A DNA stretch of 8,764 bases from Candidatus Poribacteria bacterium. Lineage in GTDB: Bacteria; Poribacteria; WGA-4E; UBA9662. How positions within the stretch are numbered: position 1 is the stretch's first letter; every line of letters begins with the position of its first letter. This document shows positions 1 to 6,685 of this stretch, one piece after another. The position numbers were made by a program, and so were the translations under genes. Below the pieces are notes generated by a model. That model was not told the DNA's origin and did not search any database. It worked only from the letters and a program-made list of their open reading frames with translations. The stretch lies in contig PACG01000026.1 in NCBI GenBank assembly GCA_002699335.1, positions 1-8,764 of the forward strand. The letters are read 5' to 3'.

Positions 1-783
1 TCTTATACAGATGGTGCCATGAGCACCAACGATACAAGATATCCATTTGCTTACGTGGACATCCAGTAGGTGTTCAATTGTCTTAACCGGTTCAACCTGC
101 CAATTTTGTCCTCCATCGTTGGTGAAAAGAATGAGGCCATCTTCGCCAACTGCCCATCCGTTTTGAGAATCTGAAAACATAACATCACGAAGTGTCTTTC
201 GGGTTACATGAGTCTGACTGAACCAGTTCTTTCCTCCATCATTTGTGTTTAGCATTAATCCGTTTACACCAACAACCCACCCTCTCTGCAATTTAGTAAA
301 ATGGCAGGCTAAAAGTGTTTGATCCGTACCGCTATCCTGATGTGCCCATGTGTTTCCCCCGTCATTAGTATGAAGAATTATTCCGTCTTTACCCACTGTC
401 CATCCATTGTTACTGTCTACAAAGTGGACACTCCACAAATGTTCTGCTGTAGGTCCTGTTTGTTGTTTCCATTGACCTCCGCCATTAGTTGTGTGCAAAA
501 TTTTTCCGTTACCCCCAACAATCCATCCTTCTGATTCGCTGGTGAAAAAGAGGTCCAGCAGCCCTGATTGCAAATTGCTATTTTGTTTTACCCAGGATCT
601 ACCACCGTTTGTTGTGTAAAGGATTTTTCCTTGCAGGCCAATTACCCAACCATGGTTTTTTGTGGAAAAGTATACTTTGTTAATTGGACCGGAGAATAGA
701 GCATTCGGTTGCGATATTGTCCCCCATGTCAATCCACCGTCATCTGTTTTCAATATGAGACTATTACTGCCAACTGCCCAACC
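1..783 (-). repeat. Tandem 41-residue propeller-blade repeats (about 123 bp)
   Basis: The tryptophan codons of the GWxVG motif lie 132, 123, 123, 123 and 123 bp apart, so five successive blades are 44, 41, 41, 41 and 41 residues long. The last visible unit keeps VGxxG but has lost the GW at the usual place. Each unit also carries DGG or NGG followed by a Trp two residues on. The DNA has diverged more than the protein, so these are coding repeats rather than a recent DNA tandem array. Confidence 0.8.
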
Positions 784-933
784 ATGTTTTTTATCGAAAA
801 AATGGATTCCATACAGGTGGCTGGTTTTATTAGCGTTGATAATTCTCCAATTTCTTTTTGTTTCGTTAATGTTACAGCCAAGATGGAGAAAAGTGATATT
901 GAGAAAGAAAAAAAACTGTAGGAATCGAAGCAA
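1..933 (-). CDS. Ycf48/BNR-type beta-propeller protein, secreted or lipoprotein, 3' end cut by the window
   Basis: Translation of the minus strand is open from about position 984 to the left edge, so the stop lies outside the window. It carries six regular copies of a motif close to GWxVGxxGxIlxTxDGGxxW, with the tryptophan codons at 780, 648, 525, 402, 279 and 156, and a weaker seventh copy at the edge. This is the pattern of Ycf48/HCF136-like and BNR/sialidase-type propellers. In photosynthetic organisms Ycf48 assists photosystem II assembly; elsewhere such propellers are usually exported proteins of unknown role. No in-frame ATG exists after the upstream stop at 985-987. The TTG at 931-933 is chosen because it gives a basic start (MLR), a phenylalanine/leucine-rich core and LGC at residues 18-20, like a lipoprotein signal, although the -3 residue of the lipobox is His rather than Leu. 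An ATG at 959-961 is out of frame and ends after 30 codons. The coding call is strong; the exact start is uncertain. Confidence 0.85.
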   Translation of the reverse strand, partial: MLRFLQFFFFLNITFLHLGCNINETKRNWRIINANKTSHLYGIHFFDKKHGWAVGSNSLILKTDDGGLTWGTISQPNALFSGPINKVYFSTKNHGWVIGLQGKILYTTNGGRSWVKQNSNLQSGLLDLFFTSESEGWIVGGNGKILHTTNGGGQWKQQTGPTAEHLWSVHFVDSNNGWTVGKDGIILHTNDGGNTWAHQDSGTDQTLLACHFTKLQRGWVVGVNGLMLNTNDGGKNWFSQTHVTRKTLRDVMFSDSQNGWAVGEDGLILFTNDGGQNWQVEPVKTIEHLLDVHVSKWISCIVGAHGTICIR

Positions 934-981
934 TCTCGATTGCCCCCGATGGAACGAGCATGATAGGATAGAGTACTTGTA

Positions 982-1011
982 ATTTTAACTGATGTTGGAA
1001 TTGGGTGTCAA
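982..1011 (-). promoter_or_regulatory. Predicted sigma-70-type promoter for the propeller gene
   Basis: On the minus strand a perfect TTGACA lies at 1011-1006, followed after 18 bp by TAAAAT at 987-982, which matches five of six bases of the -10 consensus. Transcription would start near 975, leaving roughly 40 bases before the proposed TTG start at 933. The -35 box includes the first base of the ATG of the divergent kinase gene. This is a prediction from consensus only. Confidence 0.45.
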
Positions 1012-1925
1012 TGAACTATGTAATTGGAATCGATGGGGGCGGTTCCAAGACCGTTGGACTCATTGCTACACCTAATGGAAAAATACTTAGTCGTGCAGAA
1101 GTTGGCGGATCCAATTACCATGTTGTAGGTGTTGATTGTACAGAACAGATACTGGCTGATTTGGTCGTCGCGTTGTTAAATCAAGCTGACGTAGCGCCTG
1201 AAAGCCAAATTGCATATTGTCTGGGTATGGCAGGTCTCGGTCGGAAATCAGATCAAAATATTATTAATAACGTATGTGATAGCATAGGTCTGAGTCGCCG
1301 CCGAATTCTGACACATGATGCTGAAATTGCTTTAGTTGGTGGGCTGGGGAAGCTCGAGGGCGTGATTCTGATTTCAGGTACTGGGGCAATTGCCTACGGT
1401 CAAACCGCGGATGGACGTAGTGTTAGATCAAGTGGTTGGGGACATGTACTTGGTGACGAAGGGAGTGGTTACTCTATTGGTTTGCAAGCACTTCAAGCAA
1501 TAGTACGTGCTGAGGATGGGAGAGCCCAACCGACTAAAATTAGAGATTGTGTCCTCTTCGAGACGGGGTTGTCAACTCCCGAAGATCTTGTTACTTGGAC
1601 ACATAGCTCATCCAAAGGGCAGATTGCACATCTGTCAAGATTTGTCTTCGAGGCAATGGAGTTGGGAGATGAAGTTGCCAAGCGGATTATTATTCATTCG
1701 GCTGATGAACTAGCGTGTTCAGCCCAAGTTGTAATTGATAAGTTAGACATGAACCCAGCACCAGAAGTGATATTAAGTGGAGGGGTTATGCTAAATCAAC
1801 CTGCTTTGGTTAAGATGATTCAAGATAGGTTTCTAGGCATACAAATCCGTCTAGCGAAAAATGAACCAGCATATGGAGCTGTTCTATTGGCTATAAATAC
1901 CTGTTTTTGCAGTTTAGGAAATTAG
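1011..1925 (+). CDS. BadF/BadG/BcrA/BcrD-type ATPase, N-acetylglucosamine-kinase-like sugar kinase
   Basis: The 304-residue product belongs to the ASKHA (actin/Hsp70/sugar kinase) fold. The phosphate-1 loop GIDGGGSKT is at residues 6-14, the likely catalytic Asp103 in THDAE, the phosphate-2 loop ISGTGAIAYG at 121-130, GWGHVLGDEGSGYSIG at 142-157, and the adenosine-binding ILSGGVM at 254-260, followed by PAYGAVLLA. Characterised members of this branch phosphorylate N-acetylglucosamine or other amino sugars in the cytoplasm, often for cell-wall recycling; other members activate benzoyl-CoA or hydroxyacyl-CoA enzymes. The presence of Asp103 and the absence of an iron-sulfur CxxC region favour a sugar kinase, but the substrate is not proven. 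ATG at 1011 gives a typical N terminus; a GTG two codons upstream (1005), 5 bases after GGA, is an alternative. The gene lies 4 bp upstream of a membrane-protein gene and probably shares its transcript. Confidence 0.92.
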   Translation: MNYVIGIDGGGSKTVGLIATPNGKILSRAEVGGSNYHVVGVDCTEQILADLVVALLNQADVAPESQIAYCLGMAGLGRKSDQNIINNVCDSIGLSRRRILTHDAEIALVGGLGKLEGVILISGTGAIAYGQTADGRSVRSSGWGHVLGDEGSGYSIGLQALQAIVRAEDGRAQPTKIRDCVLFETGLSTPEDLVTWTHSSSKGQIAHLSRFVFEAMELGDEVAKRIIIHSADELACSAQVVIDKLDMNPAPEVILSGGVMLNQPALVKMIQDRFLGIQIRLAKNEPAYGAVLLAINTCFCSLGN

Positions 1926-1929
1926 AATT

Positions 1930-2817
1930 ATGTTGCCATTTCTTGGCCGATTTCCAATTCACGGACAACTCGGTTTACTATTGGTGCTAATATTTTGGAT
2001 GTTAAATTGGTTGTTAAGTGGTTTACTGCAAGGATCTGATAACCCCTCTTTGACATCGCATGTAGGGTTTTTCCCGCTATGGCTAGGGTATAGTTTAACG
2101 GTTGATGCTTTGGTTTTTTGCCGGAAAGGTCATTCGATGATCAGCCGGAATTATAGAGCTTACATGCAACTTTTCCTGGTCTCTTGCCCCGTATGGTGGC
2201 TATTTGAGTTAATTAATTGGCGAACCGGAAATTGGTTTTATCAAGGTCGAGATTCCTTTTCCAATTTACAATATTTCTTGTTTGCGTCAGTCAGCTTTTC
2301 GACTGTTATCCCCGCTGTTTTCGGTACGGCGGAACTGTCTTCAACTTTTAATTGGATTAGACGAACTCAGTCTGGGGTCAAAATTGCGTCGAGTCAAACA
2401 TTATCAATCCCAATGTTTGTCATCGGGTGGTGTATGTTAGGATTGATGCTTTGGAAGCCAAAGTATTACTTTCCATTTGTATGGATTTCGGTGCATTTTA
2501 TTATTGAACCTATAAATGTTTGGATGGGAAACGAGACGTTATTGCGACATTTAGAAAAAGGCGATTGGCGTCCAATCTGTGCGTTAGCCACAGGTTGTTT
2601 AATATGTGGTTTTTTTTGGGAGATGTGGAATTTCTATTCCTACCCTAAGTGGGTATATCAAATTCCATTTGTTGGATTTTTCAAAATCTTCGAGATGCCG
2701 ATTCTTGGTTACGGTGGTTATATTCCTTTTTCATTTGAACTTTTTGCGATATATCATTTATTTGTCGGATTTATTAAGCAAGAGGATAATAAACAATTTA
2801 TCCAGTTGGGGGTATAG
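1930..2817 (+). CDS. Polytopic membrane protein of unknown family, about eight helices in two similar halves
   Basis: I do not recognise this 295-residue protein. It shows about eight hydrophobic segments, near residues 12-34, 45-64, 78-97, 113-134, 159-175, 179-198, 214-236 and 246-283 (the last could be a broken pair). Two aromatic-rich helices carry an E-x-x-N motif: WWLFELIN at 89-96 and GFFWEMWN at 227-234, each followed by an aromatic NWFYQ- or KWVYQ-like turn. The helices before them also resemble each other (FFPLW at 47-51, YFPFVW at 180-185), which suggests two four-helix halves about 135-138 residues apart. No signal peptide cleavage site or known transporter signature is visible. 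The gene starts 4 bases after the kinase stop, with AGGA inside the end of that gene serving as ribosome site. An enzyme or carrier acting on a lipid or sugar is possible, but no function is assigned. Confidence 0.9.
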   Translation: MLPFLGRFPIHGQLGLLLVLIFWMLNWLLSGLLQGSDNPSLTSHVGFFPLWLGYSLTVDALVFCRKGHSMISRNYRAYMQLFLVSCPVWWLFELINWRTGNWFYQGRDSFSNLQYFLFASVSFSTVIPAVFGTAELSSTFNWIRRTQSGVKIASSQTLSIPMFVIGWCMLGLMLWKPKYYFPFVWISVHFIIEPINVWMGNETLLRHLEKGDWRPICALATGCLICGFFWEMWNFYSYPKWVYQIPFVGFFKIFEMPILGYGGYIPFSFELFAIYHLFVGFIKQEDNKQFIQLGV

Positions 2818-2933
2818 GTTCACGCTTTGTCCACCCTGTTAATTTTTTTGAAGTAGTCGTTGCAAAGAAACTCAAGGTGTTTGGCGTTAATCTTTACATG
2901 TTTGATTCGGTGGTTTAGGGAAAAGCACCAGTT

Positions 2934-3761
2934 TTATAGTATAGGCCATAAAACGTAACCAATTCCTCCCATAAAGAATAGGAAAACGAATAAGGAAAAT
3001 GATAAACAACCATGTCCGCTTTTAGGATTGGACTGGGAAGTTAAGTTAACTGAGTTTGAGACAACACCGTCTTCGTTATTGTCGAGTTTGAGCTGCTTTA
3101 AAGAGGTTAAGTTCCTTAAAGCTGAAGCATCATTGATTTTATTATTATTTAGAAAAAGTCGTTTCAGGGAGGTTAGTTTGCTTAAGGCATTAACCTCCCT
3201 GATTTCGTTATTGTCGAGCATCAAATTGGTTAAGGAACTTAAATTTTCTAAGGTTGAGATGTCATTGATGTGGTTTTCACTTAGTACAAGGCTTGTTAAG
3301 GAACTTAAGTTGTTTAAACCTGAAATATCACTGATCTCGTTATTGTCAAGCATCAGACTTGTTAAGGAACTTAAATTACGTAGTGTAGAGATATCATTGA
3401 TCCTATTGTTATTGAGATAAAGTCGTTTCAACGAAGTTAAGCCACTTAAAGGAGAGACGTCCTTTATCTCGTTATCACTTAGGAAAACTGTATCCAAAGA
3501 TGTTAAATTTCCTAAGGCGGACAAATCTCTTATTCTATTATTGTTAAGGTAAAGATGAGTTAGTGAAGTTAAACCTTCTAAATCGGAGATATCTCTTATT
3601 TCGTTATCATCAAGCATTAGGCTGGTTAAGGAAGTGCAGTACTCTATTCCGGTTAAATTTGATATATTCTCACCACTTAAATTTAAAGAAGATAGAGAAT
3701 CAAGTTTTTTTGGTAATACCTCTTCAGGCATATCAAATTTTTCAATAAGTACATCAATCAT
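2934..3761 (-). CDS. Leucine-rich-repeat protein with C-terminal membrane anchor
   Basis: The 275-residue product is almost entirely leucine-rich repeats of the 22-residue SDS22/internalin type, with consensus (T/S)SLxxLxLxxNxIxDIsxLxxL. Ten units run without gaps from residue 21 to 240; the first is divergent. A short linker is followed by one strongly hydrophobic segment at about 250-272 and almost no tail. There is no N-terminal signal peptide, so the simplest topology is a tail-anchored protein with its repeats in the cytoplasm. LRR solenoids normally bind other proteins; no partner is visible. The ATG at 3761 is supported by GGGA somewhat far upstream; an alternative ATG further upstream is out of frame. 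The gene converges with the kinase/membrane-protein pair and is separated from the dioxygenase gene upstream by 119 bp, in which I see no clear promoter. Repeat proteins of this kind are frequent in host-associated bacteria, but here that is only a hint. Confidence 0.92.
   Translation of the reverse strand: MIDVLIEKFDMPEEVLPKKLDSLSSLNLSGENISNLTGIEYCTSLTSLMLDDNEIRDISDLEGLTSLTHLYLNNNRIRDLSALGNLTSLDTVFLSDNEIKDVSPLSGLTSLKRLYLNNNRINDISTLRNLSSLTSLMLDNNEISDISGLNNLSSLTSLVLSENHINDISTLENLSSLTNLMLDNNEIREVNALSKLTSLKRLFLNNNKINDASALRNLTSLKQLKLDNNEDGVVSNSVNLTSQSNPKSGHGCLSFSLFVFLFFMGGIGYVLWPIL
3042..3701 (-). repeat. Ten 22-residue LRR units, organised as 132-bp dimers
   Basis: The units encode residues 21-240 in perfect 66-bp register. 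On the plus strand the hexamer TCGTTA recurs at 3073, 3205, 3337, 3469 and 3601, exactly 132 bp apart, so the repeat unit at the DNA level is a pair of LRRs. The two members differ: even units read DDNE, SDNE or DNNE, and odd units read NNNR, NNNK or SENH, at the same place. This indicates growth by duplication of a two-repeat block. Confidence 0.9.
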
Positions 3762-3880
3762 GATTGTTCATTTTTCCCATATAGAACAGACGTTTCTCTT
3801 AGCGTGAATGATACACTACTACTTAACGTGGTTTTAGAGTATGGATTAGCTAGTTTGAGTATGGTAAGGACGTTCAGTAT

Positions 3881-4699
3881 TTACGTCAATTTCCTTTTTT
3901 CTATTCCTTTTACTCTCATGAATCGTGGATAGTCGGCACGGTTCTCAGATGCAATATGGAAGATGGTAGGTTGGCAAATAATCGCATCTCCTGGTTTGCC
4001 TGTTAATTCCACTACGTGTACCGGAACATCATCGATAATTGTTTCTTTGTCCATGAAAAAGGCGATACGATCAATTGGACTTTCATCGTGGCCGGTCAAT
4101 TGTGCTAACCAACGGTTTGAGGTGCAAAACTGTTTCCGAAGCACGCGACGTTTTTTGGCCCGATCTGCTTCGGATAAGTTTTGAAAGAATTGCTTCAGTA
4201 ACAAATGTGATCCGGAGACAATCAGTGTCCCACCTCCCAACGGTTTTACTGCAGAAAAAAAAGTGAAAACAAACACACCAGAAAGAGTTTCCATGTCTTC
4301 AATTCCAGAGCGTCCATCCCAGTGCCAAGGAATGCCATTGCAGTGGTTGGTTGGAACGGTCCAGTTGTGATCAAGTTTTTGGGGAAAAGAAACCAGAAAA
4401 CTACCCCACTTTTTTGGTATTTCCCAAGTCCCTTCACCCAGTAAATCATCAATAGCACGGCACATTCTCTGGCTGGCAATATCACTATAGATCGTATTTT
4501 CAGCAGATTTATTGAGCCCGGTAACATGTTTATCCCAAGTGTTTGGCTCAGACCGGAGGATACTGCACTTCTCTTCGAGCTTGTCCCAGATAAAATCTTG
4601 CATGGCTAAGGCATCTACCGGAGAAAAAGCCTCTGGTATGCGAACATAACCTTGTTGCTGAAAGCATTCGAGATCTGTAGATTTTAGAATCTTAGCCAT
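3881..4699 (-). CDS. Phytanoyl-CoA dioxygenase (PhyH) family Fe(II)/2-oxoglutarate oxygenase
   Basis: The 272-residue product fits the PhyH family, double-stranded beta-helix enzymes that use Fe(II), O2 and 2-oxoglutarate to hydroxylate or halogenate small molecules. The iron facial triad is visible as H126-W-D128 and the distal H248 (IFHIAS), and R259, eleven residues later, is in the usual place for binding the 2-oxoglutarate carboxylate, so the enzyme should be active. The N-terminal FQQQGYVRIPEAFS is typical of the family's entry strand. Bacterial PhyH proteins act on very diverse substrates, and nothing here shows phytanoyl-CoA to be one. The gene is last in the minus-strand cluster. Its ATG comes one base after the TGA of the SDR gene (TGA-A-ATG), so translation is probably coupled. 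It is likely a cytoplasmic tailoring enzyme on the same or a related sugar-derived substrate; that role is inferred from position only. Confidence 0.93.
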   Translation of the reverse strand: MAKILKSTDLECFQQQGYVRIPEAFSPVDALAMQDFIWDKLEEKCSILRSEPNTWDKHVTGLNKSAENTIYSDIASQRMCRAIDDLLGEGTWEIPKKWGSFLVSFPQKLDHNWTVPTNHCNGIPWHWDGRSGIEDMETLSGVFVFTFFSAVKPLGGGTLIVSGSHLLLKQFFQNLSEADRAKKRRVLRKQFCTSNRWLAQLTGHDESPIDRIAFFMDKETIIDDVPVHVVELTGKPGDAIICQPTIFHIASENRADYPRFMRVKGIEKRKLT

Positions 4700-4700
4700 T

Positions 4701-5549
4701 TCACGATTCGTTTTTGGCCGCAGCTAGCACTCCGGAAATCTGATTGGCGAACCGAGTTTGACTGTCATCTTCCGGTGCATAACCGATAACATCTCGGGCG
4801 TTTTGGATGCTCCAGAAACGGTGGGTATTGTCGCTGATACCATAGAAAATTTGGAATGGAACACCATTCTCGTCAGTGATGTCTTCAGCCTCAATACTTT
4901 TGACAACCAGTTGAACCTGATCCCGTAAACTAAGATAAGCACCAAGTGCGCGATGAACGCGTTTCAAATCTGATGCCCCCAATCCTTCAATATCAGTTTC
5001 ACGCGGGCCACCGATTCGAAGTTGGACATTCTCCAACCGGATACCATCGGTCATTGCACCAGTAGCAAAAACGAATCCCAGCGACTCGTAGGAAATCTTG
5101 GCCCAGCCGTAGTAATTGTCGGAAAGCGGTATCATATCAGGAGTCACAAACTCCATTTTATCCTGCCAGATCAGCCGCTCGTAGAAGTCAGCCGCATGGT
5201 TGGAACTGCAGACCACAGCACGACGGACACCCTCCTCAACACAGGTTTGATAGATATTGTAGGACATTGCTACATTATCTAGTTCTGTCCAAAATTGACG
5301 GTGAGCCTGACTAGCCGATCCAATAAATCCACAGTGCACTACTGAATCAACACCTTGGAAATACTGGCGGTAATTATCACGGTCTTTATCCAGCAGATCG
5401 GTAATAATCACATCCTCAACTTTTTCGCCCTCACGGTTAGTGTCCTTGATATCAAGAATAGTAAGATCGTATCGTTGACGAAGTTCTGATAACATTCGCC
5501 CGGCAATGTAACCTGTTCCACCAGTGATTAATACCTTGCGTTTAGCCAT
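4701..5549 (-). CDS. NAD-dependent SDR, uronate-dehydrogenase-like (epimerase/dehydratase superfamily)
   Basis: The 282-residue extended-type SDR has a Rossmann loop TGGTGYIA at residues 9-16, with the last glycine replaced by Ala, and Asp33 at the end of strand 2, favouring NAD over NADP. The active-site Ser lies in CSSNH (114-118) and Y147-GWA-K151 is the catalytic YxxxK. The order of motifs SSNHaxxFY, YGxxK, LRIGxP, a W/Y-L-S-xxD segment near 205-210, YGISDN and a late GYxPEDD follows remembered uronate dehydrogenases (Udh), which oxidise glucuronate or galacturonate to an aldaro-lactone. This makes a uronate dehydrogenase or close relative more likely than a UDP-sugar epimerase, but the substrate is unproven. 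The frame is open to an ATG at 5597; the ATG at 5549 is preferred because it directly precedes the Rossmann strand and has AGAGGA upstream. It lies 17 bp after the lactonase stop. Confidence 0.9.
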   Translation of the reverse strand: MAKRKVLITGGTGYIAGRMLSELRQRYDLTILDIKDTNREGEKVEDVIITDLLDKDRDNYRQYFQGVDSVVHCGFIGSASQAHRQFWTELDNVAMSYNIYQTCVEEGVRRAVVCSSNHAADFYERLIWQDKMEFVTPDMIPLSDNYYGWAKISYESLGFVFATGAMTDGIRLENVQLRIGGPRETDIEGLGASDLKRVHRALGAYLSLRDQVQLVVKSIEAEDITDENGVPFQIFYGISDNTHRFWSIQNARDVIGYAPEDDSQTRFANQISGVLAAAKNES

Positions 5550-5556
5550 TAGGTCT

Positions 5557-5562
5557 TCCTCT
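5557..5562 (-). promoter_or_regulatory. Ribosome binding site that sets the SDR start
   Basis: AGAGGA on the minus strand ends 7 bases before the ATG at 5549. It lies inside the longer open frame that begins at 5597, which argues that the upstream 16 codons are not translated as part of the SDR. Confidence 0.7.
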
Positions 5563-5566
5563 TTCT

Positions 5567-6583
5567 TTAAACATCGAATTCCAGGACCATCACCCACGAC
5601 GGGGTTTGACCCACTTCATACGTTTTGAGTGGTGATAGTGAACCTTTCTGTCTGTCGATTCTATACGTAGCCAATTTTCCAGATCCCTGACCGCCGGCAA
5701 ATAGGAAGTTTCCGGTTGGATCGACGTCGAATGTTCTTGGCGTTGGTTCGCTGGGTTGTTGCCCGACAGTGATTAGTTGACCATTTGATTGATTTACAGC
5801 AAAAATGGCGATACTATCATGTCCACGATTGGAGACATATAGAAATTCTCCGGTAGGGTCTAAGTGGATCTGAGCACAGGTGTTAGGTCCATCAAAATCA
5901 TCGGGCAGTGTCGAAAGAGTTTGAAAAGGAGAAAGCGTACCGATATCCGCATCAAGATGGTAAGCCGTTACGCTACTCCCCTGTTCATTGGAGAAATACA
6001 AGACATCTTTATTTGGATGGTGACAGTAGTGGCGTGGTCCTTCGCCATCTGCTGGTATCACTTTTGGCACAGTATTAGGCATCAGTTTTCCGGTGTTTTG
6101 GTTGAATAAGAACTGACAAATCATATTTGGTTCGACAGTGTGTGGAACAAAAGCATACCGGTTGGTAGGATCAGTCATGACGCAGTGAGCGTGTTCAGCT
6201 GTCTCGATCCACGAAATAGGGTCGGCAACCACCAGTTTGTCATTGCCAATCTGGTGAACGGATACGCAACCAGCACCATAATAGGCTGATAACAGGAAAT
6301 TATCGCTTTGATCCAAGGTGATGTAACATGAGTTCGATTGGATCTTGGTTTGCCCAATTTGGGTGAGTTGCCCATCACTCTGGTTGATCTCAAAAACAGC
6401 AATTTGTTCAGTTGATCTTAGACCAGCATAAAGATATGCTTGTTCTGAATCGACAACCAGTGGTGCCGGTGTGCCATCGACTGTAACGTGGCTTAGGAGA
6501 GAGAGATCACCAGTCTCTGGATCCATCTGATAAATTGAAATTTTGTTTTCTCCAGAAATTGAAAAGTAAGCAATGTATTGCAC
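5567..6583 (-). CDS. Seven-bladed lactonase, 6-phosphogluconolactonase (YbhE/Pgl)-like
   Basis: The 338-residue product has the length and repeat pattern of the lactonase beta-propeller family that includes E. coli YbhE/Pgl, which hydrolyses 6-phosphogluconolactone, and carboxy-cis,cis-muconate cyclases. Visible hallmarks are the N-terminal YxxxFSISGENKISIYxxDPETGxL, HAH at 131-133, GPRH at 182-185, HPNKDVLYFSNE at 189-200, DPTGEFLYVSNRG at 242-254 and PRTFDVDPTGNFL at 282-294, with tGxLs turns closing several blades. No signal peptide is seen, so it should act in the cytoplasm. The start is GTG, identified by a near-perfect GGAGG seven bases upstream. It sits between a Gfo/Idh/MocA dehydrogenase and a uronate-dehydrogenase-like SDR, both able in principle to make sugar lactones, so opening such a lactone to an aldonate or aldarate is the natural job. 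It need not be the pentose-phosphate enzyme, because its neighbours are not pentose-phosphate genes. Confidence 0.92.
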   Translation of the reverse strand: MQYIAYFSISGENKISIYQMDPETGDLSLLSHVTVDGTPAPLVVDSEQAYLYAGLRSTEQIAVFEINQSDGQLTQIGQTKIQSNSCYITLDQSDNFLLSAYYGAGCVSVHQIGNDKLVVADPISWIETAEHAHCVMTDPTNRYAFVPHTVEPNMICQFLFNQNTGKLMPNTVPKVIPADGEGPRHYCHHPNKDVLYFSNEQGSSVTAYHLDADIGTLSPFQTLSTLPDDFDGPNTCAQIHLDPTGEFLYVSNRGHDSIAIFAVNQSNGQLITVGQQPSEPTPRTFDVDPTGNFLFAGGQGSGKLATYRIDRQKGSLSPLKTYEVGQTPSWVMVLEFDV

Positions 6584-6590
6584 AAATATA

Positions 6591-6595
6591 CCTCC
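6591..6595 (-). promoter_or_regulatory. Strong Shine-Dalgarno site that sets the GTG start of the lactonase
   Basis: GGAGG on the minus strand lies 7 bases before GTG at 6581-6583. It is the strongest ribosome site seen in the window and settles a non-ATG start. Confidence 0.8.
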
Positions 6596-6632
6596 AACTC
6601 ATGTTTATATTTTATAAAGTCTTCAGCTATCA

Positions 6633-6653
6633 CTCTGTGTTGACAACACTGAG
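6633..6653. promoter_or_regulatory. 21-bp near-perfect palindrome, candidate operator
   Basis: The core arms GTGTTG and CAACAC flank a single central A at 6643. Outside a T/T mismatch the symmetry resumes with CTC and GAG, so nine of ten base pairs match. The site lies in the 102-bp gap between the dehydrogenase stop and the lactonase start, the only sizeable gap in the minus-strand cluster. The one-base centre and lack of a following T-run fit a dimeric repressor site better than a terminator. An AT-rich TATAAA/TAAAAT stretch lies between it and the lactonase, so it could control an internal promoter. No regulator gene is present in the window. Confidence 0.35.
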
Positions 6654-6685
6654 ACAATTTAACACCAAGAGGCGAACCCACCGAT

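Noticed and set aside
921..970. Plus-strand reading resembling a short propeller motif (AISIAPDGTS)
   Set aside because: Only a few residues long and followed at once by a stop; it sits in the 5' region of the opposite-strand gene.
662..982. Plus-strand open frame of 106 codons
   Set aside because: It lies opposite the well-supported propeller gene, has low-complexity basic composition and matches no motif.
2931..2954. Inverted repeat GTTTTAT/ATAAAAC at the end of the LRR gene as a terminator
   Set aside because: The stem is AT-rich, the loop is 10 bases and no clear T-run follows on either strand.
5550..5597. Upstream ATG start of the SDR
   Set aside because: The extra residues have no fold role, overlap the lactonase stop and contain the ribosome site for the ATG at 5549.
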